Of a stretch of 64,000 nucleotides of DNA, positions 9,087 through 17,827 are shown piece by piece. This DNA comes from Paenibacillus hamazuiensis. GTDB taxonomy: Bacteria; Bacillota; Bacilli; Paenibacillales; NBRC-103111. The DNA is taken from the NCBI RefSeq assembly GCF_023276405.1, contig NZ_JALRMO010000001.1, positions 992,001-1,056,000 on the forward strand. Reading direction: 5' to 3'. Made by a program: the position numbers and the translations under genes. How positions within the stretch are numbered: the first letter of the stretch is position 1; each line of letters begins with the position of its first letter. The notes below the pieces were generated by a model, which saw only the letters and a program-made list of their open reading frames with translations, was not told where the DNA came from and did no database searches.

Positions 9087-9995
9087 ATGAACTGGGCAGC
9101 TGTAAAAATAAACCGTTTCTACTATTACTTGATCATACCGGGCATGCTCTATTTTCTCATTTTCGATTACATTCCGATGTTCGGCGTCATTATCGCCTTC
9201 AAGGACATTTCCCCGTTCGAAGGGGTGCAGGCTATTTTTTCCGGCGAGTGGGTCGGCTTCAAGCATTTCGTCCGCTTCTGGAACTCCTATTATTTCTGGA
9301 ACGTGATGTCCAACACGCTGATCATCAGCCTGTATAAGCTGCTGTTCGGATTCCCGGCTTCGATCGTGCTGGCGCTGCTGCTGAACGAGCTGCGGTTTGT
9401 CGTATTCAAACGGATCGTGCAGACGATCTCCTATTTGCCGCATTTTATCTCGACGGTCGTCGTTGCCGGTCTGGCGATGATGATATTGTCGACGGACGGC
9501 GGATTGGTGAACGCGATCCTGGTGTTTTTCGGCAAGGAGCCGGTACATTTTCTCGGGAGCCCGGAGTATTTTCGTTCCATTCTCGTCATCTCCCACGTCT
9601 GGCAGACGATCGGCTGGGGCAGCATCTTGTACCTGGCGGCGATGTCGGGGATAGATCCCGGGCTGTATGAGGCGGCCCGCATGGACGGCGCCGGACGTTT
9701 TCGACAAATGTGGCACATTACGCTTCCGGGCATCACGCACGTGGTCGTCATCCTGCTCATTTTTCAAATCGGCGGATTGCTGAATGCGGGCTTTGAGAAG
9801 GTGCTCCTGCTTTATTCCCCTTCCGTATACGAGGTGGCCGACATTATCGACACGTACGTGTACAGGGAAGGTCTGCTCCGGCTGAATTATTCGTTTGCGA
9901 CGGCCGTCGGCCTGTTCAAAAACGTGCTGGCGATGTTCCTTATTCTCGGAGCCAATTATTTGGCGAAAAAAATGAACCAGACGGGCATATGGTAG
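9087..9995 (+). CDS. ABC transporter permease (LplB/YtcP-partner type)
   Basis: A 302-residue inner-membrane permease with about six membrane segments. The opening FYYYLIIPGMLYFLIFDYIPMFGVIIAFKD is characteristic of LplB-like sugar permeases, and the EAA loop YEAARMDGAGRFRQMWHITLPGI (about residues 192-214) is the ATPase contact site. GAGGAGG lies upstream of ATG 9087. It starts 30 bases after the binding-protein gene and is followed six bases on by the partner permease. Confidence 0.93.
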   Translation: MNWAAVKINRFYYYLIIPGMLYFLIFDYIPMFGVIIAFKDISPFEGVQAIFSGEWVGFKHFVRFWNSYYFWNVMSNTLIISLYKLLFGFPASIVLALLLNELRFVVFKRIVQTISYLPHFISTVVVAGLAMMILSTDGGLVNAILVFFGKEPVHFLGSPEYFRSILVISHVWQTIGWGSILYLAAMSGIDPGLYEAARMDGAGRFRQMWHITLPGITHVVVILLIFQIGGLLNAGFEKVLLLYSPSVYEVADIIDTYVYREGLLRLNYSFATAVGLFKNVLAMFLILGANYLAKKMNQTGIW

Positions 9996-10001
9996 GAGGG
10001 C

Positions 10002-10895
10002 GTGACGGTGGCAAAAACAATCAAACCAACGGTGGGGGAACGCGCCTTCGATGTAATTAACATCGTACTGCTTGTCGCGTTGTCGCTCATGTTTCTCATT
10101 CCGTTCCTGTCCGTGCTGTCCACTTCGTTTATCAGCAATGCGGAATCGATGCGCAGAGGGGCATTCGTGCTTATTCCGGAGAAGCTCGATTTCGCCGCAT
10201 ACGATTTGCTGCTGAACAAAGGAACGCTGATTTGGACCGCTTATAAAATCACGCTGTTCAAAGTGGTGGTCGGCACGTTTCTCAATCTGGTATTCACGTC
10301 CACGCTGGCTTACGGTTTATCCAGGAGAAAGCTGCCGGGAAGAAATGCGCTTGTGTTTTTCATCTTCCTGACGATGATTTTTCACGGCGGCCTTATCCCG
10401 ACGTATATGCTGATGGATAACCTGGGCGTGAAGGACACGCTGCTTGCTCTGATCCTTCCGGGTCTCGTCAGCGCGTGGAACCTGTTTATTTTGCGCAACT
10501 TTTTCATGAGCCTGCCGGAGGAGCTGGAGGAGTCGGCCATCATGGACGGCGCTTCCCCTCCGGTCATCCTGTGGAAAATCGTCATCCCGCTCTCGATGCC
10601 GGCGATCGCCACGATCGGGTTGTTTTATGCGGTGCATCATTGGAACGATTGGTTCGGTGCGTCGATTTATATCAACGACCGCAGCCTGCTGCCGGTGCAG
10701 GTCGTGATGCGAAACATCGTGCTGGCCGGCGTCGCGCAGAACGAAACGATGATCGAATACGTGAACGACCCGCCGCCCGCGCAGACGCTGAAATCGGCGA
10801 TTATCATCATCAGCACGGTGCCGATTTTATTCGTGTATCCGTTCATTCAGCGGTTTTTCGTCAAAGGCATGATGGTCGGTTCGATCAAAGGGTAA
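10002..10895 (+). CDS. Carbohydrate ABC transporter permease (LplC/YtcP-like)
   Basis: A 297-residue partner permease with about six membrane segments. The N-terminal ERAFDVINIVLLVALSLMFLIPFL and PEKLDFAAYDLLL patterns are typical of the LplC/YtcP group; the EAA loop ELEESAIMDGASPPVILWKIVIPLSMP lies around residues 175-200. GTG start at 10002 follows GGAGGG, tightly coupled to the upstream permease. It forms the heterodimeric membrane channel with the 9087 product. Confidence 0.93.
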   Translation: MTVAKTIKPTVGERAFDVINIVLLVALSLMFLIPFLSVLSTSFISNAESMRRGAFVLIPEKLDFAAYDLLLNKGTLIWTAYKITLFKVVVGTFLNLVFTSTLAYGLSRRKLPGRNALVFFIFLTMIFHGGLIPTYMLMDNLGVKDTLLALILPGLVSAWNLFILRNFFMSLPEELEESAIMDGASPPVILWKIVIPLSMPAIATIGLFYAVHHWNDWFGASIYINDRSLLPVQVVMRNIVLAGVAQNETMIEYVNDPPPAQTLKSAIIIISTVPILFVYPFIQRFFVKGMMVGSIKG

Positions 10896-10925
10896 CCTCT
10901 GCAAAAACAGAACATACAAGGAGAG

Positions 10926-11951
10926 ATGGACATGCTGCAGCAGCAAAACCTGTTTGTTTCCGGCCGGGACGGTTATCATACGTTTCGCATTCCGGCACTG
11001 CTCGTCACGATGAAAGGGACGGTGCTGGCGTTTTGCGAAGCGCGCAAAAACGGGGGAGGCGACGCCGGCGACATCGACGTCGTGCTCCGCCGCAGCTTTG
11101 ATAACGGCGAGACGTGGGAACCGTTTCGCGTCATTGCCGATGACGGCACGAACACGATCGGCAATCCATGCCCGGTGCAGGACCGGGAGACCGGGACGAT
11201 TTGGCTGATCCTGTGCCGCAATGCGGAGGACGGACATGAGAAGGACATACTTGCCGGCAGGGCGGCGCGGGAGGTGTTGGTGATGCGCAGCGACGACGAC
11301 GGCGAAACGTGGTCGGAGCTGACCGATATTACGGCGGACGTGAAGCGGCCGGAATGGACGTGGTATGCGGCGGGGCCGTGCCACGCCATCCAGCTGCGCA
11401 GCGGGCGGCTGCTTGTCGCGTGCAATCATGCGGTGCTGGACGCCGAGAAAGGGGAGTCGGGGCCGTACCGGGCGCACGTCATTTACAGCGACGATCACGG
11501 AGCAAGCTGGCATATCGGCGGCATCGTCGGCGACTATACGAATGAAGATGCCGTTGCGGAGCTGCCGGACGGCACGGTATACATCAATATGCGCAGCTAT
11601 CACGGCAGGAACCGCCGGGCTTATGCATTCAGCCGCGACGGTGGGCTGACGTGGTCGGATATCCGGTTCGACGACGAGCTGGTCGAGCCGGTCTGCCAGG
11701 GCAGCGTGGTCGAGGACGGCCAGGGCGGCATTTTGTTCTCGAACCCGGCCAGCACGTTGCGGGAGAAGATGACGGTACGTCGGAGCGTCGACGGCTGCCG
11801 GACCTGGACGGTGCAGCGCGTTCTGCACGAAGGGCCGGCGGCTTACTCCGATCTTGCCGTGACACGGGACGGCGCGGTGCTCATCTTGTACGAATGCGGC
11901 GAGGCGAGACCTTACGAGCGGATCACGCTCGCCAAATTTCCCAGGGAATAG
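10926..11951 (+). CDS. Sialidase-like (BNR/Asp-box) exo-glycosidase
   Basis: A 341-residue six-bladed propeller enzyme. The N-terminal FRIPALL is the FRIP motif carrying the arginine of sialidases. Five Asp boxes are visible: SFDNGETW, SDDDGETW, SDDHGASW, SRDGGLTW and SVDGCRTW, spaced through the chain. GH33 enzymes remove terminal sialic acid; relatives act on other acidic sugars. There is no signal peptide, so it probably acts on oligosaccharides after import by the preceding transporter. ATG 10926 (or 10932) follows AAGGAGAG. It is the last gene of the operon. The fold is confident; sialic acid as substrate is not proven. Confidence 0.88.
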   Translation: MDMLQQQNLFVSGRDGYHTFRIPALLVTMKGTVLAFCEARKNGGGDAGDIDVVLRRSFDNGETWEPFRVIADDGTNTIGNPCPVQDRETGTIWLILCRNAEDGHEKDILAGRAAREVLVMRSDDDGETWSELTDITADVKRPEWTWYAAGPCHAIQLRSGRLLVACNHAVLDAEKGESGPYRAHVIYSDDHGASWHIGGIVGDYTNEDAVAELPDGTVYINMRSYHGRNRRAYAFSRDGGLTWSDIRFDDELVEPVCQGSVVEDGQGGILFSNPASTLREKMTVRRSVDGCRTWTVQRVLHEGPAAYSDLAVTRDGAVLILYECGEARPYERITLAKFPRE

Positions 11952-12091
11952 GTTGGCGTGCGCGAAGCGATATCATTCGATTAGTGACTTCCGAACATAA
12001 GAGACTCCGGATATCCACATTGTGGAAGTCGGAAGTTTCTGCGCGGTTTCCGGTCCCATTTAACCGTGGCGTGAGCCGCAGCATAACTAAA

Positions 12092-12134
12092 TAAAACGGG
12101 GCAGGTGCACAAGCGGCCTGCCTCGTTTTATTTT
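12092..12134 (+). terminator. Rho-independent terminator after the glycosidase operon
   Basis: TAAAACGGGGCAGG pairs with CCTGCCTCGTTTTA (14 pairs, one G-U) followed by TTTT. It lies about 140 bases after the sialidase-like gene. Confidence 0.75.
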
Positions 12135-12440
12135 CAGTGGATAGTCGTGCAATCGGATAAGTCGTCTCCCATGGATAAGGGAAAGTGTGGCGGCATACGA
12201 TGTTGCTCCAGCAAAATCCACGCAGACAAATGCGGATCCGAGGCACGTACCCACGTACAGTCCTCCTGCGCGTCGCGCCAATCGTAAAGCGTGCCGGGCA
12301 TAGGATTTGTGAGGCGCAGCCTTAAATCCATGCCTGACAGCCGCGGCCTGGCAGCGAGCATTCCCTCCTTCGGACGGGTCCGGTTCGCTTGGGGCACCCA
12401 ATGCCGTCAGGTTAATGCTTTCGCACGGATCGTGGTCCAA
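12134..12440 (-). other. Possible decayed or unrecognised small gene
   Basis: The 11952-12485 gap has two overlapping minus-strand frames (12087-12440 and 12134-12397). Protein-like sequence appears to pass from one (INLTALGAPSEPDPSEG) to the other (NPMPGTLYDWRDAQEDCTWVRA). No start with a well-placed ribosome binding site was found and no family recognised. It may be a frameshifted remnant or chance. Confidence 0.2.
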
Positions 12441-12485
12441 ATCTGCACAGACCGGGTTGGCGGGGGATTCAGGGGGGCAACATGA

Positions 12486-12665
12486 CTAGTGCTCCACCAG
12501 ACTGTCCAAAGGAACGCTCTGCTCGTTTTCCGGCTCGTTCAGCGGATAAATTCTCGCCATTTCTTCTTTCTCGTCGACGTGTTGGATGTAGACCGGCGTA
12601 CCGTCGTAGGTTACATTGGCCATAACGGGTGAAGCCGCAATTTCAAGCGCCCGCTGTTTATTCAT
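12486..12665 (-). CDS. sspH: Small acid-soluble spore protein, H type
   Basis: A 59-residue protein beginning MNKQRALEIAASPVMANVTY and continuing with PVYIQHVDE and ARIYPLNEPENEQ, the pattern of the SspH family of minor DNA-associated spore proteins made in the forespore. A longer open frame extends upstream to 12905, but ATG 12665 has GGAGGTC at the right distance, so the short form is right. It is divergent from the YesN-type gene at 12772. This gene shows the host forms endospores. Confidence 0.9.
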   Translation of the reverse strand: MNKQRALEIAASPVMANVTYDGTPVYIQHVDEKEEMARIYPLNEPENEQSVPLDSLVEH

Positions 12666-12771
12666 GTTCGTGACCTCCGTTTTATGGAATACTGCTATAA
12701 TATTTTCATATTGGAGCTCCGCTATGTATGCGAAAATGAATTTTGCCGATGCGCAGCCGGGAGGGATATGG

Positions 12772-14409
12772 GTGAAACGAATCAAGGTGATGATCGTTGA
12801 CGACGAAGTGCTGGCTATTCGCCATATCAAGCAGCTGATCGATTGGGAATCGCTCGGTTTCGAAATGGCGGGGGAATCGACCTTTCCCGAAAAAGCGCTG
12901 GCCATGGTGCGGCAGCTTCAGCCGCAGGTTATCTTCGTCGATATCCGCATGCCGGCGCTGGACGGGCTCGCTTTCAGCCGGAAGGCGCTGGAAGCTGCGC
13001 GCGATCTGAAAATCGTACTGCTCACTTCGTACAAGGAATTCGAATACGCGAAAGAAGCGGTCAAAATCGGCGTATACGATTACTGGGTCAAGCATGAGCT
13101 GAAGGCCGACCAATTGGCGAAAGAGCTGATCAAAATCAAAAACGAGCTGGAGCGCGAGCAGCGGAAGGAGCTGCTCATCAGGCGCCAGCTGTACCGCGAT
13201 TTGCTGGCCGGACGGGAGCTTCCGGGCGAGCAAATCGCTCTGCTTAACGGAACGGTTCCCGCCTACGGATATGTGTGGCTGACGGTTCAGCCGAAAAGAC
13301 CTTATCCGGTAATGCCGCATCTCTCGGAGAGGCCGGTGAACGCCGCACAAGACCCGGTGCCGCCGATGCATATGGAAAACGGCATTTTCACATTACTGGA
13401 AACGCTTCCGCTCGAAGAAGGCCGACAGGGCTTCCTTTTCGCGGCCGGTACGCGGCTGAACAGCGAGCGGCAGTGGATCGAGGAGGTGCGAAGCATTTCG
13501 GAGACGATCCACCGCTACTGCCACGAGAAGACCGGAACGACGATTGTTTTGGCGGCATCGCGTCCGTTCGACGATATCGCCGGCGGGTTGTGCAAAGCGT
13601 ACCGGGAGACGCTGCGGCTGCTGGAAGCTTCCGTTTTTTTCGCGAAAAACAAGCCGATACTGCCGCACGAAGTCGGCGAAGCCGCCCCTGAGCCGCCGAG
13701 GCGTTCGCTCGCACAGCCGGACCCGCCCGCAAGCTCGCATCCTCCCGGGCACCCGCTTTCGCTCGCCCCGGTGCGCGAAGCGCTCGCTTCGCGTAACGCG
13801 GAGGCGCTGCGTGCGGCGATATACGCCGTCTTCGCCGGCGCGGTAAAACAGCGGCAGCCGGAGCTGTTCCGCGCCGTCTGCAGCGAGCTGCTGGACGCGT
13901 TGAACCGCTTCAGGACGGACAATCGGCTTCCGCAGCTCGGCGAAGGCGCCGCCGCAGCGATGATCGACCCGTCGCAGTGGCATCACGCCGACTCGATTCG
14001 CGATTGGTTTGCCGCGGTTTTTCAAGGCGCTCTCGGCGAAGCGAGCGGCCCTGCGCCAGCGCGGTTTTCTCGCAAAATCCGGCAAACGCTGGAGCACATG
14101 CATGCCCATTTCGCCGAGGACCTGACCGCCGAAGATTTGGCGGAGAGGGTGGGAGTGACCGGCGACAGGCTTCGCCATTTGTTCAAGGAAGAGACGGGAC
14201 AAACCGTCCTGGAATATATGACGCAGCTGCGGATCGAGCAGGCCAAAAGGCTGCTCGCGACGGGCAAATATAAAATATATGAGATCGCGGAGAAAACCGG
14301 CTATAAAAGCAGCCAATATTTCAGCCAAGTATTCCGCAAAGCGACCGGCGTAGGTCCGCTCGAATATGCCGAAGGGAAAGGAGCCGCCGCAGGTGATCAT
14401 GAAAATTAG
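12772..14409 (+). CDS. YesN-type response regulator with AraC HTH
   Basis: A 545-residue transcription regulator. Residues 1-120 are a receiver domain (VMIVDDEVLAIRHIKQLIDW; phospho-acceptor Asp in VIFVDIRMPALDG; switch Thr in LLTSYKEFEYAKEA). A long variable linker follows, then a C-terminal AraC HTH pair (LTAEDLAERVGVTGDRLRHLFKEETG and IYEIAEKTGYKSSQYFSQVFRKATG). GTG 12772 has GGGAGGG about six bases upstream; the open frame upstream of it overlaps sspH and is not used. It overlaps the kinase gene at 14393/14399. It probably activates the importer genes that follow. Confidence 0.93.
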   Translation: MKRIKVMIVDDEVLAIRHIKQLIDWESLGFEMAGESTFPEKALAMVRQLQPQVIFVDIRMPALDGLAFSRKALEAARDLKIVLLTSYKEFEYAKEAVKIGVYDYWVKHELKADQLAKELIKIKNELEREQRKELLIRRQLYRDLLAGRELPGEQIALLNGTVPAYGYVWLTVQPKRPYPVMPHLSERPVNAAQDPVPPMHMENGIFTLLETLPLEEGRQGFLFAAGTRLNSERQWIEEVRSISETIHRYCHEKTGTTIVLAASRPFDDIAGGLCKAYRETLRLLEASVFFAKNKPILPHEVGEAAPEPPRRSLAQPDPPASSHPPGHPLSLAPVREALASRNAEALRAAIYAVFAGAVKQRQPELFRAVCSELLDALNRFRTDNRLPQLGEGAAAAMIDPSQWHHADSIRDWFAAVFQGALGEASGPAPARFSRKIRQTLEHMHAHFAEDLTAEDLAERVGVTGDRLRHLFKEETGQTVLEYMTQLRIEQAKRLLATGKYKIYEIAEKTGYKSSQYFSQVFRKATGVGPLEYAEGKGAAAGDHEN

Positions 14410-16192
14410 GACGAAAATTATCGCCAGCACGGGCGTCGTCGTTTGCGTATCGCTGCTGTTCAGCGGTTTTTTCACGTACCACTACGCGACGGGCATTATA
14501 CGCGAGCAGTCGGTAAACGACACGAAGACGAAGCTGTCGCAGACCGCCGCGCAAATCCGCAGGTTTCAGGAGACGGCGATCAAGACGGCGGAATACGTTA
14601 TCTCCGACGAAGAAATCAATGCGCTGCTTATTCCGAGGGAAAATCCGACATTGGAGGAGGCGCATTTCATCAAACACGATATCGGCGAGAAGCTGAAGCG
14701 GTTTACGTCGCTGAACGCGAACATCTATAACATCATGATCGTACGCAGCGACGGGCAGGTGTTTTCCAACAACAGCGGGTTCGATTCGTATTTTGCGGAT
14801 TATTTGCAGGAAGCATGGTTTACCGATTTTAAGCGGCGGCCGGCGCGAACCGGGTTTTCCGTGCCGCACGATTTCAATCGGGCCAATATGGGAACGGGCT
14901 ACCAGAAAGTCATCAGCTATATCGCGCATTATAAAAACATGCTGGACAAGTCTTCGGCGGAATACGATCTCGTGCTGGATATTGCGTATTCGGAGATCGC
15001 CGGCGCTTTCGGAAAAGGAATGGCCGATTTCGAGCAGGTGCTGCTGCTTAACGAATACGGGGATCTGCTGTTCGCTGGCAAGCCGCTTACCGGCAGCGGC
15101 AGCTTCGGCATCGCGGATAAAATGCCGCCGGGCAAAGGCGGGTATGCGGAGGACCGCAATACGATCATGTTGACCGACAATTCGATGAAAGATTGGGTGC
15201 AGGTGGCGGTTATATCCAAAGAGCGGCTTTTCGCCAAAATCAACAATATTTTGTACGTTTATTTGATAATCATCGCAGCGGGTCTTATCGTTACGCTGGC
15301 GATGATGCTGCCGATCATCTGGAGCATCACGAATCCGATTTCGCGGCTGACGCAGGCGATGAAGCGGGTGTCCGTCGGCGATCTCGGCACGAGCATTACG
15401 ATCCGCAGCGGCGACGAAATGGAAATTCTCGGAAACGGCTTCAACCGGATGGTCGGCGAGCTGAAGGAGCTGATCGCCACATCGGTGAAGGATGAGGAGA
15501 CAAAGCGGCGGATGCAGATGAATTTGCTCATCTCCCAGATCAATCCGCATTTTATATACAATACGCTGAATACCGTCATCTATTTGTCCCACGATGCGCG
15601 AGGCGGGGATGTGGCGAAAATAACCGAGGCGCTGATCGCAATTTTGCAGGACACGATCAAAACCGGCGACGGCGCCGATTTTTCCATGTTAAGGGAGGAG
15701 GTCGCCGTCATCGAAAAATATATCGACATCCAGCGTTACCGCTACCCCGACCGCTTCTCTGTCGAATGGCGGTTCGAAGAGGGAACGGAGACGGCCGTCG
15801 TACCCCGCATGATCATTCAGCCGATCGTGGAAAATGCGCTTTTTCACGGATTGCAGCCGTCCGAGAAGCCGGGTCTCATCCGCATACGGACAGCCAAGGA
15901 AGACGGCCAGCTTGTCATCGAAGTCGAGGATAACGGCGTCGGCATGGATGAGCGTACGCTGAACGGAATTTTTCAGACGTCCTCAAACGGGCGGCCCACC
16001 AACCAAACGAGAGGCATCGGCCTGGCCAATATCAAGGAAAGGCTGCACTATTATTACGGTCCGGCATTCCGGGCCGACATCCGCAGCGAGCCGCAATCCG
16101 GCACGAAAGTGACGATTCGGGTGCCGTTCCATGAAAGCAGCCCTTCGGCAGCAGCAAGCCGGGAACAAGATGAAAACGCTTCCGGATTTTAA
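14393..16192 (+). CDS. YesM-type sensor histidine kinase
   Basis: About 600 residues. It has an N-terminal membrane segment (about residues 10-30), an extracytoplasmic sensor of about 250 residues, a second membrane segment (YLIIIAAGLIVTLAMMLPII), a HAMP domain (ISRLTQAMKRVSVGDLGTSI), then the His_kinase domain with phospho-acceptor QINPHFIYNTLN and the ATP-binding LVIEVEDNGVGMDE. GTG 14393 lies 8 bases after AAAGGAG; ATG 14399 is the alternative. It overlaps the YesN gene, so the pair is translationally coupled. It senses an extracellular cue, probably a sugar, and phosphorylates the 12772 product. Confidence 0.93.
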   Translation: MIMKIRTKIIASTGVVVCVSLLFSGFFTYHYATGIIREQSVNDTKTKLSQTAAQIRRFQETAIKTAEYVISDEEINALLIPRENPTLEEAHFIKHDIGEKLKRFTSLNANIYNIMIVRSDGQVFSNNSGFDSYFADYLQEAWFTDFKRRPARTGFSVPHDFNRANMGTGYQKVISYIAHYKNMLDKSSAEYDLVLDIAYSEIAGAFGKGMADFEQVLLLNEYGDLLFAGKPLTGSGSFGIADKMPPGKGGYAEDRNTIMLTDNSMKDWVQVAVISKERLFAKINNILYVYLIIIAAGLIVTLAMMLPIIWSITNPISRLTQAMKRVSVGDLGTSITIRSGDEMEILGNGFNRMVGELKELIATSVKDEETKRRMQMNLLISQINPHFIYNTLNTVIYLSHDARGGDVAKITEALIAILQDTIKTGDGADFSMLREEVAVIEKYIDIQRYRYPDRFSVEWRFEEGTETAVVPRMIIQPIVENALFHGLQPSEKPGLIRIRTAKEDGQLVIEVEDNGVGMDERTLNGIFQTSSNGRPTNQTRGIGLANIKERLHYYYGPAFRADIRSEPQSGTKVTIRVPFHESSPSAAASREQDENASGF

Positions 16193-16249
16193 ACAAAATG
16201 ACCGGATTGTTGCATTGGCTTGCGCAGCCGGGCCCGGTATTATTATTTA

Positions 16250-16263
16250 TGTAAACGCTTCCG
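16250..16263 (+). promoter_or_regulatory. cre (CcpA binding) site
   Basis: TGTAAACGCTTCCG agrees with the cre consensus TGWAARCGYTWNCW at 13 of 14 positions. It lies 22 bases before the sugar-binding protein start at 16285, in the 92-base gap after the kinase gene, where it could block a local promoter or act as a roadblock. Confidence 0.55.
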
Positions 16264-16284
16264 AATTGAAATGGAGGGGAACGA

Positions 16285-17643
16285 ATGCGAAAACAAAACA
16301 GCAGGGTATGGATCACATTGCTGGCCGCGTTCATGCTGACCGCCTCGGTGCTGGCCGGCTGCAGCGGCGGGGACACGAAGCCGTCCGGCGCAGCGGCTTC
16401 CGGCGACAGCAAGGGGCAGGAGGCCGGCTCGCCGGAAAATATGAAGGCGACGATCAAAGTATGGGACTGGGACGAAACGTTTCAAAAAACGATGATCCCC
16501 GAATTTAACAAAAAGTACCCGAACATCAAGGTCGAGTATACCGTCGTGAACCCGAACGATTATTTGCAAAAGCTGCAAAGCGGCATCGCTTCCGGTTCGG
16601 ACGTGCCCGACGTCATCCTGAGCGAGATGGCTTACCGCGGCAAGCTGTTCGATCTGGACGTGCTCGACAACATCGAGAAAGCGCCGTACAACTTCAAAAG
16701 AGCGGAGCTGTTCGACTATCTGATTCCGCTGCTTACGAATTCCAAGGGCGAGCTTGTCGGCGTCGACCAGCAAATTACCCCGGCCGGCCTTGCGTACCGG
16801 CGCGATTTGGCGAAGCAGTATTTGGGCACCGACGATCCCGCCCAGCTGGAGAAAATGTTTCCGGACTGGAACGCGTTTATCGCCAAAGGGGTTGAGGTGA
16901 AAGAAAAAAGCGGCGGCAAGGTGACGATGTTTGCCGGACTCGGCGACGCCTTTGGCGTGCTGCGCGGCCAAAACGCGATGGAATACATCAAAGGCAAGGA
17001 AATCGATTTGACCAAACGGATGAAAAGCCCGCTCGAAACGCTGTTCCAGATGCGGAATGCCGGAATTTTGGGCAAGCTGGAGATGAATTCTCCGGCATGG
17101 TCGAGCTCGCTGGCGAAAGGCGAAAATATTTTCTACGGCATGGCTCCGTGGGGGCCGAAGTGGAATATTTCCGCCAACGACAAGGAAGGCAAGGGACGCT
17201 GGGGACTCGTCAAAGCGCCCGGCGGCGGATTTACGCTCGGCGGCACGGCCGTCAGCGTGTACAAGGACAGCAAGCAGAAGCAGGCGGCATGGGCGTTTAT
17301 CAACTTCTGCTACGTATCGGACGAAGGCACGAAAATCGCTTTGGAGAAATTCGGATTTACTCCCGGCGTCAAATCGTTTTATGCGAAAAACGCTGATTTG
17401 ATCAATAAAGGGTCGGAGTTCGACGCCTTCTTCGGCGGTCAAAATTTGACCAAATATTTCGTGGAAAAAATTGTGCCGGATTTGAAAGGCCAGGCGCAAA
17501 CGAAATACGAGTCGATCGTGGACAGCGCGTTCAAAACGCTGTACCCGCTCTGGACGCAGGATACGGGCATCGATGCGGATAAGGCGCTGGAGAAGTTTAA
17601 GGCCGAAGTGAAAAACAAAGCTTCCGATGCCACCGTGAAATGA
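16285..17643 (+). CDS. ABC transporter sugar-binding lipoprotein (family 1)
   Basis: A 452-residue extracellular solute-binding protein. Signal peptide with lipobox LAGC (Cys at about residue 26), a Ser/Gly/Ala linker, then IKVWDWDETFQKTMIPEFNKKYPNIKVEY and VPDVILSEMAYRG, the family 1 fold. Later motifs include KGENIFYGMAPWGPKW and GFTLGGTAVSVYKDSKQKQAAWAFINF. ATG 16285 follows GGAGGGG. With the two permeases downstream it forms an importer, probably for a mono- or disaccharide, under YesMN control. No ATPase gene is present. Confidence 0.92.
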   Translation: MRKQNSRVWITLLAAFMLTASVLAGCSGGDTKPSGAAASGDSKGQEAGSPENMKATIKVWDWDETFQKTMIPEFNKKYPNIKVEYTVVNPNDYLQKLQSGIASGSDVPDVILSEMAYRGKLFDLDVLDNIEKAPYNFKRAELFDYLIPLLTNSKGELVGVDQQITPAGLAYRRDLAKQYLGTDDPAQLEKMFPDWNAFIAKGVEVKEKSGGKVTMFAGLGDAFGVLRGQNAMEYIKGKEIDLTKRMKSPLETLFQMRNAGILGKLEMNSPAWSSSLAKGENIFYGMAPWGPKWNISANDKEGKGRWGLVKAPGGGFTLGGTAVSVYKDSKQKQAAWAFINFCYVSDEGTKIALEKFGFTPGVKSFYAKNADLINKGSEFDAFFGGQNLTKYFVEKIVPDLKGQAQTKYESIVDSAFKTLYPLWTQDTGIDADKALEKFKAEVKNKASDATVK

Positions 17644-17827
17644 TGCGAAACTAAAACCCGGCGGGTGAAAAACGGCATTCGGCTCCGCAAAAAGCGGCGG
17701 TTCGCAGGCAGGTGGTCAGCATCGCGGCCGCCCGGTGGCCCGCTTTGGCGCTGCGCAGCGGACGCTCTCGCGGTATGCGCGTATGCCGTTTTTCATCCGA
17801 ATTTTGCAAGCGGACGGAGGAATGGGA

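Noticed and set aside
12486-12905. 139-codon form of the spore protein gene
   Set aside because: The upstream part overlaps the YesN gene in antisense; the SspH match and the ribosome binding site begin at 12665.
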